From Bradyrhizobium iriomotense (GTDB taxonomy: Bacteria > Pseudomonadota > Alphaproteobacteria > Rhizobiales > Xanthobacteraceae), in NCBI RefSeq assembly GCF_018130765.1, contig NZ_JAFCJZ010000022.1:1-64000 (forward strand): a DNA stretch of 64,000 nucleotides. The letters run 5' to 3'. Shown here piece after piece: positions 54,582 to 63,907 of the stretch. Every line of letters begins with the position of its first letter. Within the stretch, counting starts at the first letter, position 1. The position numbers and the translations under genes were made by a program. The notes under the pieces are model-generated. The model saw only the letters and a list, made by a program, of their open reading frames with translations, had not been told where the DNA came from and searched no databases.

Positions 54582-55379
54582 ATGACCATCGTCAAGTGGA
54601 TCGCCATCCTGCTCGTGACCGTCTATTTCGCCGGTCTCGTCGTGCTGTACGTGAGGCAGCGCGAGATGCTGTTTCCGATCCCGCCCGTCGGCCGCACTGC
54701 GCCGGGTGCCGCAGGTCTGCCCGAGGCGGAAGAGCATGTCCTGACCACGTCGGATGACGAGAAGGTCATCCTCTGGCACGTGCCGGCCAAGCCCGGCCGT
54801 CCGGTCATCCTCTATTTCCCGGGCAACGGCGATTTTCTTGCCGGCGGCGTCAGCCGCTTCAAGGAGATGACCGCGGATGGGACCGGTCTCGTGGCTCTGT
54901 CCTATCGCGGCTATGCCGGCTCGAGCGGCGCGCCGAGCGAGGAGGGGCTGCTGCGCGATGCCGCTTCCGCCTACGCCTTCACGACGGCGCGCTATGCCGC
55001 GGAACGAATCGTCGCCTGGGGCTTTTCGCTCGGGACCGGCGTTGCGGTCGCCATCGCCTCCGAGCATCCCGTCGGCAAGTTGATCCTGGAGGCACCGTAC
55101 ACCTCGACGGTCGATGTCGCTGCCGCTGCGTTCCGCTTCGTTCCGGTCCGCCTCCTGATGCGCGATCAGTTTCGCTCCGACCAGCGGATTGCGCGCGTCA
55201 CGGTGCCGCTCTTGGTGATGCATGGCACCAATGACCTTGCCATTTCGATCGTGTTCGGAGAGCGTCTGTTCGCGCTCGCGCATGAACCGAAGCAGTTCGT
55301 TCGCTTTGCGGGCGGCGGACACGAGAATCTCGATGCGTTCGGCGCGATCGGGACAGCGAGGCGCTTCATTGCTTCCTAG
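54582..55379 (+). CDS. Membrane-anchored alpha/beta hydrolase (BEM46-like)
   Basis: A 265-residue protein. An N-terminal membrane helix (about 5-23, WIAILLVTVYFAGLVVLYV) precedes an alpha/beta hydrolase core with the nucleophile elbow GFSLGTG (near residue 147-153), acid in HGTNDLAIS and His in GGGHENLD. It resembles bacterial BEM46/YfhR-like serine hydrolases. Substrate unknown. Starts 22 bases after the small protein at 54389. Confidence 0.87.
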   Translation: MTIVKWIAILLVTVYFAGLVVLYVRQREMLFPIPPVGRTAPGAAGLPEAEEHVLTTSDDEKVILWHVPAKPGRPVILYFPGNGDFLAGGVSRFKEMTADGTGLVALSYRGYAGSSGAPSEEGLLRDAASAYAFTTARYAAERIVAWGFSLGTGVAVAIASEHPVGKLILEAPYTSTVDVAAAAFRFVPVRLLMRDQFRSDQRIARVTVPLLVMHGTNDLAISIVFGERLFALAHEPKQFVRFAGGGHENLDAFGAIGTARRFIAS

Positions 55380-56811
55380 ACGGTTTGCGACCTGGCGGGG
55401 CTGCGTGGTCGTCGCCGCGCCACTGTCACTGTTGCCGCAGCCCGCATGGGCGGCGGCGGGGATCGATGGCGCGGCGATGCGCTGGCCGTATGCGCTGCCC
55501 TTTGCCGGCCTGTTGTTCTCGATTGCGCTCGGGCCGCTGCTGTTCGCAAAATTCTGGCACCATCACTACGGCAAGATCGCCGCGGCGTGGTCGCTGCTGG
55601 CGCTCGGCTCGCTCGTGTTGTTCGCAGGGGGCATGGCGACGCTGGCGGCGCTGGTCCACGCCATGCTCGCCGAATATCTCGGCTTCATCGTGCTGCTGTT
55701 CTCGCTCTATGTCGTGGCCGGCGGCATCCTCGTCACGGGCGACATCAAGGGGACGCCGGCGGCGAATACCGGTATCCTCGCGCTCGGCACGCTGATGGCG
55801 AGCGTCGTCGGCACCACCGGGGCGGCGATGATCCTGATCCGCCCCCTGATCCGCGCCAACCGACCGCGGCGCCACAATGCCCATGTCGTCATCTTCTTCA
55901 TTATCCTGGTCGCCAATGTCGGCGGCGCGCTGAGCCCGCTCGGCGATCCCCCGCTGTTCGTCGGCTTCCTGCACGGCGTCGACTTCTTCTGGACCACGCG
56001 GAACATCTGGCTGCAGACGATGCTCGTTGCCGGGCTGCTGCTCGTCATCTTCGTCGCCGTCGACGTCTGGCGTTTCAGGAGCGAGCCGCCTCTCGGCGGC
56101 GCGGGTCCTGGGAAGCCGGTGCGGATCCGCGGCCTCGTCAACCTGGTGCTGATTGCAGCCATCGTCGCCAGTCTGCTGGCCTCGGCGATGTGGAAGCCCG
56201 GCATCGCCTTCGATATTCTCGGAACGAAGCTGGAGCTGGAAGACCTCGCCCGCAACGTGGCGCTGCTGGCGATCGCGGCGCTGTCGGTGTGGCTGACGCC
56301 GGACGAGCACAGGCAGGCCAACGGCTTCACCTGGGAGCCGATCCGCGAGGTCGCAAAGCTGTTCGCGGGCATCTTCGTCGCCATCATTCCGGTCATTGCC
56401 ATGCTCAATGCCGGCCATCACGGCGCCTTCGCCTGGCTGCTGTCGGCCGTGACGGCGCCGGACGGCACGCCGCGCGAGGCAGCCTATTTCTGGTGCACCG
56501 GCCTGATGTCGGCATTTCTCGACAATGCGCCGACCTATCTGTTGTTCTTCGAACTGGCCGGCGGGGACCCGCAAGTGCTGATGCATGCCATGTCGGGCAC
56601 GCTCGCCTCCATCTCCATGGGCGCGGTCTACATGGGCGCGCTCACCTATATCGGCAATGCGCCGAACTTCATGGTGAGCAGTATCGCTAGCGAGAACGGC
56701 ATCGAGATGCCGAGCTTCTTCGGCTATCTCTTGCGCGCAGGCGCGGTGCTGATCCCGCTGTTCCTGCTGCTGACCTACCTGCCGGTCGCGCCGATCCTGC
56801 ACTGGCATTGA
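55369..56811 (+). CDS. NhaD/ArsB-superfamily sodium:proton antiporter-like permease
   Basis: About 480 residues with some twelve membrane helices; GALSPLGDPPLFVGFLHGVDFFW and DNAPTYLLFF with GNAPNFM are the ion-transporter signatures of the CitMHS/NhaD group. The TTG at 55369 is the assumed start because GAGG lies eight bases upstream and a signal-like stretch follows; it overlaps the end of the hydrolase gene by 11 bases. GTG starts about 12 codons later are possible. Confidence 0.8.
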   Translation: MLPRRFATWRGCVVVAAPLSLLPQPAWAAAGIDGAAMRWPYALPFAGLLFSIALGPLLFAKFWHHHYGKIAAAWSLLALGSLVLFAGGMATLAALVHAMLAEYLGFIVLLFSLYVVAGGILVTGDIKGTPAANTGILALGTLMASVVGTTGAAMILIRPLIRANRPRRHNAHVVIFFIILVANVGGALSPLGDPPLFVGFLHGVDFFWTTRNIWLQTMLVAGLLLVIFVAVDVWRFRSEPPLGGAGPGKPVRIRGLVNLVLIAAIVASLLASAMWKPGIAFDILGTKLELEDLARNVALLAIAALSVWLTPDEHRQANGFTWEPIREVAKLFAGIFVAIIPVIAMLNAGHHGAFAWLLSAVTAPDGTPREAAYFWCTGLMSAFLDNAPTYLLFFELAGGDPQVLMHAMSGTLASISMGAVYMGALTYIGNAPNFMVSSIASENGIEMPSFFGYLLRAGAVLIPLFLLLTYLPVAPILHWH

Positions 56812-56860
56812 ATCTGCCGGCCGATTTGCTACTGCTCGGCTTCACAACTGGAGCTGGTGG

Positions 56861-57958
56861 ATGAGCGCGCATAGTCCGATGCCCCGGTCGGCCTGGATCT
56901 TCCCGGCGCTGGCCGTGCTGTTGTTCGCGGCCGTCAGCGTGACGGATTACGTCTTCACGCTGTCGCTGGCCGGTCTCGTCTTCGCGATCATCCTTCTGGT
57001 CATCCTGTTCGGCACGGTGTTCGCCGCCGTTCATCATGCCGAAGTGATCGCCGAACGGGTCGGCGAACCCTATGGCACGCTGGTGCTGACGCTCTCGGTG
57101 ACCATCATCGAGGTGGCGCTGATCACCACGATCATGCTGGGCGAAAAGCCGGCGCCGGAACTTGCGCGCGACACGGTGTTCGCGGTGGTCATGATCGTCT
57201 GCAACGGCCTCGTCGGGCTCTGCATTTTCATCGGCGGCCTGCGCTATCGCGAGCAGGGCTTTCAGCTCTCAGGCGCCAACGTCTATCTCAGCGTCCTGTT
57301 CGCGCTCGCGACCATCACGCTGATCATGCCGAACTACACGACCACCACGCCGGGACCGGTCTATTCGTCCGTTCAGCTCGGCTTCGTCGATGTGGTCACG
57401 CTCGCGCTTTACGCGGTGTTCCTCTACACCCAGACCGTCCTGCACAAGGATTACTTCGTCCATGAGCGGGCGGGCGGCGGGGGCGGGGAGGCGCATCTGT
57501 CGGGCAGGATGTTCATGGTCAGCGTCGTGCTGCTGCTTGTTGCACTGCTGGCGGTCGTGCTGCTGGCCAAGAAGTTCTCGCTGGTGGTCGATGCCGTCGC
57601 GGTCAGGATCGGCGCGCCGCCCGCCTTTGCCGGACTTCTGGTCGCGCTCCTGATCCTGATGCCGGAAGGCGTCGCGGCCGTGTCGGCGGCGCGCAAGAAC
57701 GACCTCCAGAAGAGCATCAACCTTGCGCTCGGCTCGTCGCTGGCGACCATCGGGCTGACAATCCCGGCCGTCGGGGTCGCCACCTATGCGCTCGACAAGG
57801 AGCTCGAGCTCGGCCTCAGCGCCCAGGGCAGCGTCCTTTTGCTCCTGACCTTCTTCCTGAGCATGCTGACCTTCGGCACAGGCAGGACCAATGTCCTGTT
57901 CGGCCTGGTCCATATGGTGGTATTTGCCGTCTACGTGTTCATGGTTTTCGTGCCCTGA
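56861..57958 (+). CDS. chaA: Ca2+/H+ antiporter ChaA-type
   Basis: A 365-residue CaCA-family cation/proton exchanger with about ten membrane helices. The two alpha repeats are visible: GEPYGTLVLTLSVTIIEVALI and LLILMPEGVAAVSAARKNDLQKSINLALGSSLATIGLTIPAV, each with its conserved acidic residue. It exchanges Ca2+/Na+/K+ for protons. It follows the NhaD-like permease after 49 bases. Confidence 0.9.
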   Translation: MSAHSPMPRSAWIFPALAVLLFAAVSVTDYVFTLSLAGLVFAIILLVILFGTVFAAVHHAEVIAERVGEPYGTLVLTLSVTIIEVALITTIMLGEKPAPELARDTVFAVVMIVCNGLVGLCIFIGGLRYREQGFQLSGANVYLSVLFALATITLIMPNYTTTTPGPVYSSVQLGFVDVVTLALYAVFLYTQTVLHKDYFVHERAGGGGGEAHLSGRMFMVSVVLLLVALLAVVLLAKKFSLVVDAVAVRIGAPPAFAGLLVALLILMPEGVAAVSAARKNDLQKSINLALGSSLATIGLTIPAVGVATYALDKELELGLSAQGSVLLLLTFFLSMLTFGTGRTNVLFGLVHMVVFAVYVFMVFVP

Positions 57959-57988
57959 AGCGCCGTCGCGCTTCAGGCTATTGTATGG

Positions 57989-58034
57989 GCATGATCTTTC
58001 CGGGAAACCGCTCCACACTTTTCCGGATCATGCT
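57989..58034. repeat. REP-like palindromic element, copy B
   Basis: Near-identical inverse of the element at 35821-35867 (GCATGATCTTTCCGG ... TTTTCCGGATCATGC). It lies between the antiporter and the cupin gene. Confidence 0.85.
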
Positions 58035-58049
58035 GTGAGGAGAGTTCCG

Positions 58050-58334
58050 ATGCTTGCCGCCAAGTCCGAAGTTCAGATCGACAACGAGCAGGTCCGGGTG
58101 ACCGAATGGCGGCTCGCCCCGGGCAGCGCGACCGGGCACCACACCCATGGGATGGACTATGTGATTGTTCCCGTCGTCGCCGGCGAAATGACCATCGTGG
58201 CGCCCAATGGCGAGCGGTCCAAGGCGCAGCTTGCGGCCGGAAAATCCTACTTCCGCAAGGCTGGCGTCCAGCACGACGTACTTAACGAAACCTCAACTGA
58301 GATCGTGTTCCTTGAGATCGAGCTGAAGGCGTAG
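58050..58334 (+). CDS. Single-domain cupin protein
   Basis: A 94-residue cupin beta-barrel. Motif 1 GSATGHHTHGMDYVIV and motif 2 (SYFRKAGVQHDVLN) carry the metal-binding His cluster. The start at 58050 has GAGGAGAG upstream; the open frame extends upstream only through the repeat at 57989. Function of such lone cupins is varied. Confidence 0.87.
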   Translation: MLAAKSEVQIDNEQVRVTEWRLAPGSATGHHTHGMDYVIVPVVAGEMTIVAPNGERSKAQLAAGKSYFRKAGVQHDVLNETSTEIVFLEIELKA

Positions 58335-58422
58335 GGTTGCCCTTTGCCATCGATCCGTCGCAGTTGATCCCTTACAATGCCCCAAAGTTCCCGCATCTGG
58401 TCGCGCGGGGAGTGGCCGAGAA

Positions 58423-59334
58423 ATGCTGAAATACCTCGCTAAAATCTCGATGGATATCTTCCCCTCGGTGCTCGCGACGATCATCGGGGCGTACATCGTT
58501 AACCACTACATCAACGCCAAGCCGGCGGCCGACACCCCTGCGGCCGTGGTAGCGCCTGCCGAGGCCGGCAAGGACGCCAAGCCGACGGACACCGCCAACC
58601 TTCCCGCGCCCGGCGTCAAGGCCAAGGGCGTTTCCGAGAAGAGCGTCTCCGAGAAGAGTGTGACGGACAAGGCTGCGGCCGAGAAGCCTGCCGACAAGCC
58701 TGAGACCAAGGCTGCGGACACAGCTCCCGCCGACACCGCCTCGCACGGCCGCCCCGCGGCGCGCGAGAAGGCAGCCGCGAAGTCGACCCCGGCAGCCACC
58801 GCCCCGGTGGTGGAGGCCAGTTCCGCGCCGGCCGCCGCGTCCCCAGCTGCGATCCCCGACGCCAACGATCTGGCGCGCGCCGCCATCGAGCGTCTCCGCA
58901 AGTCGCCTGAGGGCAAGGCTGCTGAAAAGGCTGCCGAAGCCAAAGCCGCCGAGACCAGGCCGGCCGAGCGGACCCCCGAGCCCGCGGTGCGCGAAGCCAC
59001 CCGCGTCCCCGAGGCCCCGCGTGTCGTTACGACGGAGCCGTCCGCGGTCCGTCCGCTGCCGCCGCCGATCACGGTGTCCACGCCCTCCCCCGAGTCGTAT
59101 GGCAATGCCGGTTCGCAGCCGTCCTATACGGCCTCGGTCGGCAACGACGACCCGAATCGGATCACGCCGCCGGCGGACATTCCGGTGCCGGTGATCGCGC
59201 CGCCGCTCGACCTGCGTGCCGATGCCGGCGCGACCATGCCCCGGCCGAAGAAGACCAACGTCGCGGACGAGATGCTGTCGGGCATGAAGTCGATGTTCCA
59301 CTCCGTCCTGCCGAAGAGCTCCACCCCCGATTAA
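58423..59334 (+). CDS. Ala/Pro/Lys-rich membrane-anchored hypothetical protein
   Basis: A 303-residue protein. One N-terminal membrane helix (about 8-27, ISMDIFPSVLATIIGAYIV) is followed by a low-complexity Ala/Lys/Pro/Glu region (30-200) and a Pro-rich tail (IPVPVIAPPLDL) ending in a short helical motif (DEMLSGMKSMFHSVLP). Likely spans or decorates the periplasm. It resembles Bradyrhizobium proteins of unknown role; no catalytic motif. Confidence 0.7.
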   Translation: MLKYLAKISMDIFPSVLATIIGAYIVNHYINAKPAADTPAAVVAPAEAGKDAKPTDTANLPAPGVKAKGVSEKSVSEKSVTDKAAAEKPADKPETKAADTAPADTASHGRPAAREKAAAKSTPAATAPVVEASSAPAAASPAAIPDANDLARAAIERLRKSPEGKAAEKAAEAKAAETRPAERTPEPAVREATRVPEAPRVVTTEPSAVRPLPPPITVSTPSPESYGNAGSQPSYTASVGNDDPNRITPPADIPVPVIAPPLDLRADAGATMPRPKKTNVADEMLSGMKSMFHSVLPKSSTPD

Positions 59335-59377
59335 GGCGGGTGGCTCAGAGCGTTTTCGAGCGAAGTATAACCGCTTG

Positions 59378-60028
59378 TCAGCCGCCGACGCGGGCGAGGC
59401 CGCTGCGGGCGGCATCGTCGCGTGGACGCAGGGCAACCGCCTTGTTGTAGGACGCCGCCGCCTTGGCCCGGTCGCCGAGCCGCTCATAGGCCTGTCCGCG
59501 CGCGGTCCAGACCTGGGCATTGTGCGGATCGGCCTCGGAGGCTTCATCCAGGTCGGCCGCGGCTTCCTTGACCTTGCCGAGGGCGAGATAGCTGATGGCG
59601 CGGCCGAGCAGCGGCTCGGCCTTTTGCGGGTTGAGCCCGTTCGCCGCGCTGAAATCGGCGACGGCGAAATCGTGCTGGTTGTTGCCCTGGTAGATCAGCG
59701 CGCGGCCATAGAGCGCCTGCGCATTGTAGGGATCGAGCCCGACGGCGCGATTGAACTCGTCGAGCGCGGCCGCGGTCTCGCCTGACTTGGCGAGGGACTG
59801 CGCCTTTGCCGTGTGGGCCTGGGCTTCGGTGACGCTGCCGGCGCTGACCGCGCTCTCTGGGGCTGCCACGGTCTTGGGCGCCTCCTGCGGCTTCTCCTTC
59901 TCCGGCATCAAGGATCCCAGGTCGAAGGAGCAGCCGCACAGCGCAATTCCCATCAAAGTCAGCGTGAGCGGCTGGCGCCAGATCAGGCGTCGTCGCGCCA
60001 AGCGGCGCTCGGGGATAGGGGAGGCCAT
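59378..60028 (-). CDS. TPR-repeat lipoprotein
   Basis: A 216-residue lipoprotein. A basic N-terminus and hydrophobic segment end in the lipobox LCGC (Cys33 likely lipidated). Three to four TPR repeats follow (about 72-210; TAAALDEFNRAVGLDPYNAQALYGRALIYQ). Such proteins serve as docking modules in the outer membrane. It is downstream of rpsU on the same strand, with a terminator between. Confidence 0.87.
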   Translation of the reverse strand: MASPIPERRLARRRLIWRQPLTLTLMGIALCGCSFDLGSLMPEKEKPQEAPKTVAAPESAVSAGSVTEAQAHTAKAQSLAKSGETAAALDEFNRAVGLDPYNAQALYGRALIYQGNNQHDFAVADFSAANGLNPQKAEPLLGRAISYLALGKVKEAAADLDEASEADPHNAQVWTARGQAYERLGDRAKAAASYNKAVALRPRDDAARSGLARVGG

Positions 60029-60090
60029 CTACGGTTCGCTCGCGCTCGTGCCGCATCGGTAAGTGCCCCGTCCCAGAAAGGCACCGCTAC

Positions 60091-60120
60091 AAAATAATAA
60101 CGCGGGCTCTGGGCCCGCGT
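60091..60120 (-). terminator. Intrinsic terminator after rpsU
   Basis: On the minus strand ACGCGGGC/GCCCGCGT stem with a 5-base loop followed by TTATTATTTT. Confidence 0.85.
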
Positions 60121-60154
60121 CATCGAAAACTGAAGTCTGGTAAATCCGGAAGGA

Positions 60155-60451
60155 TCAGCGCGGTCCGCGCGGACCTGCACCCGGGCCGCCACGACCACCA
60201 CGCTCGCCACCGGGGCCGGCGCCGAACACCGGCTTCGGCTTCATCGGCAGCAGGCCTTCGCGCTGCAGCTTCTTGCGGGCCAGCTTGCGCGCGCGGCGCA
60301 CGGCCTCGGCCTTTTCGCGGGCCTTCTTCTCGGAGGGCTTTTCGTAGTGACCGCGGAGCTTCATCTCGCGGAAAATTCCCTCGCGCTGCATCTTCTTCTT
60401 CAGCGCCTTGAGGGCTTGATCGACATTGTTATCGCGAACGAGAACCTGCAC
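60155..60451 (-). CDS. rpsU: 30S ribosomal protein S21
   Basis: A 98-residue bS21 (MQVLVRDNNVDQALKALKKKMQREGIFREMKLRGHYEKPSEKKAREKAEAVRRARK) with a Gly/Pro/Arg-rich tail typical of alphaproteobacteria. It helps position the Shine-Dalgarno interaction. It is preceded by a separate promoter region and followed by a terminator, so it is monocistronic. Confidence 0.96.
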   Translation of the reverse strand: MQVLVRDNNVDQALKALKKKMQREGIFREMKLRGHYEKPSEKKAREKAEAVRRARKLARKKLQREGLLPMKPKPVFGAGPGGERGGRGGPGAGPRGPR

Positions 60452-60711
60452 GCGGCATCCTCTTCAGTGGATCGGATTTGAATTCTGGTAGGTCAAAGGG
60501 GATGGCAAAAAGCCCGACGCCCTTAACCTTGAGCGCGCGGATGTATCAGACAAAACCCCAGATGTCCACCGGCCAAGCGGGTTTTCGGGCCAAGTTCAGC
60601 CATTAAATGAGGCGAAAATGCCCCTGTGTGGCCCCGATTTGGGTGGTTTGGCGCCTTTGGCGGGGCCGCGACCGGAGCTTGTTCCGGAAACTTTGAAATG
60701 AGGGGACGACA

Positions 60712-61434
60712 ATGGATATGAAAAAATATGCTGCCGAGGCCATCGGCACCTTCTGGCTCACATTCGCAGGTTGTGGCAGCGCGGTGATCGCGGCCGGCTT
60801 CCCGCAGGTCGGAATCGGTCTGGTCGGCGTGTCCCTGGCTTTCGGCCTGAGCGTCGTCACGATGGCCTACGCGATCGGCCACATCTCGGGCTGCCATCTC
60901 AATCCGGCGGTCACGGTCGGCCTTGCTGCGGGTGGCCGATTCCCAACCGGACAGATCCTGCCCTATATCGTCGCGCAGGTCGTCGGTGCGATTGTTGCGG
61001 CTGCGCTGCTCTACGTTATCGCCAGCGGCGCCCCCGGCTTCGACGTCACCAAGGGCTTCGCGTCCAACGGTTACGATGCTCATTCGCCCGGCCAATACAG
61101 CATGATCGTGTGCTTCATCACCGAGGTGGTGATGACCATGATGTTCCTGTTCATCATCATGGGCGCGACCCACGGCCGCGCGCCCGCGGGTTTCGCACCG
61201 CTCGCGATCGGGCTCGCGCTGGTGATGATCCATCTCGTCAGCATTCCCGTCACCAACACGTCGGTGAACCCTGCGCGCAGCACCGGCCCCGCGCTGTTCG
61301 TCGGCGGCTGGGCGCTGGCGCAGCTCTGGCTGTTCTGGGTTGCGCCGCTGATCGGCGGTGCGCTCGGCGGGGTGATCTATCGCTGGCTCAGCGAGGAGCC
61401 CTCAGGCGTCGTCGCTGGCGCGAAGACGGCGTAA
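60712..61434 (+). CDS. aqpZ: Aquaporin Z
   Basis: A 240-residue MIP-family water channel with six membrane helices and two half-helices. NPA boxes are at 64-66 (HLNPAVT) and 186-188 (NPARS), with Arg189 in the selectivity filter. AGGGGACGAC lies upstream of the ATG. The narrow-filter residues fit a water channel rather than a glycerol facilitator. Confidence 0.93.
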   Translation: MDMKKYAAEAIGTFWLTFAGCGSAVIAAGFPQVGIGLVGVSLAFGLSVVTMAYAIGHISGCHLNPAVTVGLAAGGRFPTGQILPYIVAQVVGAIVAAALLYVIASGAPGFDVTKGFASNGYDAHSPGQYSMIVCFITEVVMTMMFLFIIMGATHGRAPAGFAPLAIGLALVMIHLVSIPVTNTSVNPARSTGPALFVGGWALAQLWLFWVAPLIGGALGGVIYRWLSEEPSGVVAGAKTA

Positions 61435-61469
61435 TCCGCGAACGGGATCGCAGCCTCCGCTGCGGTCCC

Positions 61470-62576
61470 TCACTTGTCCCTGGCGGGCCGAACTTCGGTG
61501 ACATGGCCCATCTTGCGGCCGGGGCGCGGCACGCCCTTGCCATAGATGTGCACCGTGGCGCCCGGGACGGTCAGCCACTTGTCGTAGTCGTTGATCTCGT
61601 CGCCGATCAGATTGGTCATGGTGACGATCTCGCCGTGACGCACCGGCTTGCCGAGCGGCCAGCCGGCAATGGCGCGGATGTGCTGCTCGAACTGCGAGAC
61701 GGAGGCGCCGTCCAGCGTCCAGTGCCCGGAATTGTGCACGCGCGGGGCGATCTCGTTGACCAGCACCTTCGGTCCGGTGCCGTTGGCAAGCACGAACATC
61801 TCCACCGCCAGCACGCCGACATAGTCGAGCGCAGTCGCGATCTTGCTCGCGACGTTGCGCGCCTCATCCGCGAGCGCGTCCGGGATCGGCGCGGGCGCGC
61901 GCGACACTTTCAGGATGTGGTCGCGGTGCTCGTTCTCGGTCACGTCGAAGCACTCGACCTGGCCCGTGGCCGAGCGCGCGGCGATCACGGAGATCTCGCG
62001 CTCGTACGGGATGAAGGCTTCCAGGATCGCCGATTTGGTGGCGAGGCTGGTCCACACCTTGGCGATGTCGTCGCCCTCGCGGATGATGGCCTGGCCCTTG
62101 CCGTCATAGCCGAAGCGGCGGGTCTTCAGCACCGCCGGGAGGCCGATCCTCAGGATCGCCTCGCGCAGCGAGGTGACGGAGGTGACGTCAGCATAGGTTG
62201 CAGTGCCGATGCCGAGCTTCGTCACAAAATCCTTCTCGGCGAGCCGGTCCTGGGTGGTCTCGAGGATCTTGCGGTTGGGCAGCACCGGGCGGCGCGCGTC
62301 CAGCACCATCGCGGCGGCCGCCGGCACGTTCTCGAATTCGTAGGTGATGACGTCGACGTCGCTCGCGAACAGCTCCAGCGCTTCGACGTCGGCATATTCC
62401 GCGCAGGTCGCGTTCAGCACGACGTCGAAGGCCGGGGAGTCCGGATCGGGCGAGAACACCTGGCAGCGCAGGCCGAGCCGCGCCGCAGCCATCGCCAGCA
62501 TCCTCCCCAATTGTCCGCCGCCGAGGATTCCGATGGTGTCGCCGGGCTTCAGCTTCACCTGCTTTGCGTCAGTCAC
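61470..62576 (-). CDS. purK: N5-carboxyaminoimidazole ribonucleotide synthase
   Basis: A 368-residue ATP-grasp enzyme that makes N5-CAIR from AIR, ATP and bicarbonate. GILGGGQLGRMLAMAA (17-32) and the LNEIAPRVHNSGHWT signature (VLVNEIAPRVHNSGHWT) are clear. The GTG start overlaps purE's stop by 4 bases, so the two are coupled. The open frame continues upstream through purE in another frame but is not coding. Confidence 0.95.
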   Translation of the reverse strand: MTDAKQVKLKPGDTIGILGGGQLGRMLAMAAARLGLRCQVFSPDPDSPAFDVVLNATCAEYADVEALELFASDVDVITYEFENVPAAAAMVLDARRPVLPNRKILETTQDRLAEKDFVTKLGIGTATYADVTSVTSLREAILRIGLPAVLKTRRFGYDGKGQAIIREGDDIAKVWTSLATKSAILEAFIPYEREISVIAARSATGQVECFDVTENEHRDHILKVSRAPAPIPDALADEARNVASKIATALDYVGVLAVEMFVLANGTGPKVLVNEIAPRVHNSGHWTLDGASVSQFEQHIRAIAGWPLGKPVRHGEIVTMTNLIGDEINDYDKWLTVPGATVHIYGKGVPRPGRKMGHVTEVRPARDK

Positions 62577-63061
62577 GCCTTGTCCTCCGGACGCTCGGCA
62601 ACCGCGTCGGTCTGCGCCTTGCGCCAGGCGGCGAGGCGGCCGGACAGGGCCGGGTCGGACAATGCCAGCACGGCGGCTGCAAGCAGCGCTGCGTTGATCG
62701 CGCCGGCCTTGCCGATGGCGAGGGTGCCGACCGGGATCCCCGCCGGCATCTGCACGATCGAATAGAGCGAATCGACACCCTTGAGCGTCTTCGATTCGAC
62801 GGGAACGCCGAACACCGGGAGTTCCGTCAGCGCCGCCGCCATGCCCGGCAGATGCGCAGCGCCGCCGGCGCCGGCGATGATGACCTTGTAACCCGCCGCC
62901 TTGGCGCCCTTGGCGAAGGCAAACAGCCGGTCCGGGGTCCGGTGGGCCGAAACGATGCGGGTCTCGGCGGCGACGCCGAGCGCATCGAGCGTCTCGGCGG
63001 CATGCCGCATCGTGTCCCAATCCGACTGGCTTCCCATGATGATGGCGATCGGCGCGGTCAT
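62573..63061 (-). CDS. purE: N5-CAIR mutase (class I PurE)
   Basis: A 162-residue mutase interconverting N5-CAIR and CAIR in purine synthesis. IIMGSQSDWDTM (7-18) and SAHRTPDRLF (about 43-52, the catalytic His) are family motifs, as is GAGGAAHLPGM. The start at 63061 is where family similarity begins; the upstream 26-codon extension has none. Confidence 0.95.
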   Translation of the reverse strand: MTAPIAIIMGSQSDWDTMRHAAETLDALGVAAETRIVSAHRTPDRLFAFAKGAKAAGYKVIIAGAGGAAHLPGMAAALTELPVFGVPVESKTLKGVDSLYSIVQMPAGIPVGTLAIGKAGAINAALLAAAVLALSDPALSGRLAAWRKAQTDAVAERPEDKA

Positions 63062-63149
63062 GACGTCAATTGTGCTCGGGAAAACAGAAACATAGGCCAG
63101 ATTAACGGTTCCGGCCGGCGGCTCGCAAGGCGGTGGCAAGGAGAAGGGA

Positions 63150-63905
63150 ATGCACTATCCTGTCTTGGTGAATCCCCGCAAGCCTTCATTGAGCAGGATG
63201 CCCATGAAGAAAACAAAAAGGGCGAACGCTGCGAAGGCCAAAAAGGGCCGGAAAACCAGCGGCAGCCGATCCAAAGCCGTCTCGAACCGCCCGGCCAGGC
63301 CGGCCTCGCGCAGAGCGCCGGCTGCCGATGACAGCAAGGCGACCATCCGTGGCCTGCGGAGCAAGCTCAAGGCGGCCCTGCTGCGGGTCTCGGAACTCGA
63401 GGCCGCTGCCGATACCGACTTCCTGCTCGAGATTCCGAACCGGCGCGGCTTCGAGCGCGAGCTCACGCGCGCCATTGCCTACATGAAGCGGTATCGCGCC
63501 AGCGGTGCGCTGATCGTGCTCGATGTTGACCGGCTGAAGCCGATCAACGATTCCTTCGGCCATGCCGCCGGCGACGAGGTGCTCAAGGCGATTGCCGCGA
63601 CGCTGACGCGGCAGGTCCGCGCCTCCGACGTGGTCGGCCGGCTCGGCGGCGACGAGTTCGCGCTGCTGCTCTGGAATCTCAACGAGACCGATGCCAAGGC
63701 GAAGGCCGCGACCTTCGAGCAGGCGATCGACGAATTGTCCTTCGACTTCCGCGGGCGGCAGGTGACGGCGGGCGCCTCTGCCGGTGTCGCCTTGCTCGGT
63801 CCGCACTCCGATGCAGGCCGCGCCCTGGAAGAGGCCGATGCCGCCATGTATGTGCGCAAGGCGCGCCGCCGGCACGAGCCGCGGATCAGGCTCGTCAGCA
63901 ACTGA
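63150..63905 (+). CDS. GGDEF-domain diguanylate cyclase-like protein
   Basis: A 251-residue soluble protein. A Lys/Arg/Ala-rich N-terminus and a short helical segment (SKLKAALLRVSELEAAADTD) precede a GGDEF domain with an intact RLGGDEFALLL (near residue 165-175). No sensor or EAL domain is present. AAGGAG six bases before ATG 63150 supports that start, although Met at 63204 (MKKTKRANAA) is plausible. It is divergent from purE. Confidence 0.85.
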   Translation: MHYPVLVNPRKPSLSRMPMKKTKRANAAKAKKGRKTSGSRSKAVSNRPARPASRRAPAADDSKATIRGLRSKLKAALLRVSELEAAADTDFLLEIPNRRGFERELTRAIAYMKRYRASGALIVLDVDRLKPINDSFGHAAGDEVLKAIAATLTRQVRASDVVGRLGGDEFALLLWNLNETDAKAKAATFEQAIDELSFDFRGRQVTAGASAGVALLGPHSDAGRALEEADAAMYVRKARRRHEPRIRLVSN

Positions 63906-63907
63906 TC

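Noticed and set aside
62577..63020. Apparent N-terminal extension of purK over purE
   Set aside because: Runs in another frame through purE; purK begins at the GTG that overlaps the purE stop.
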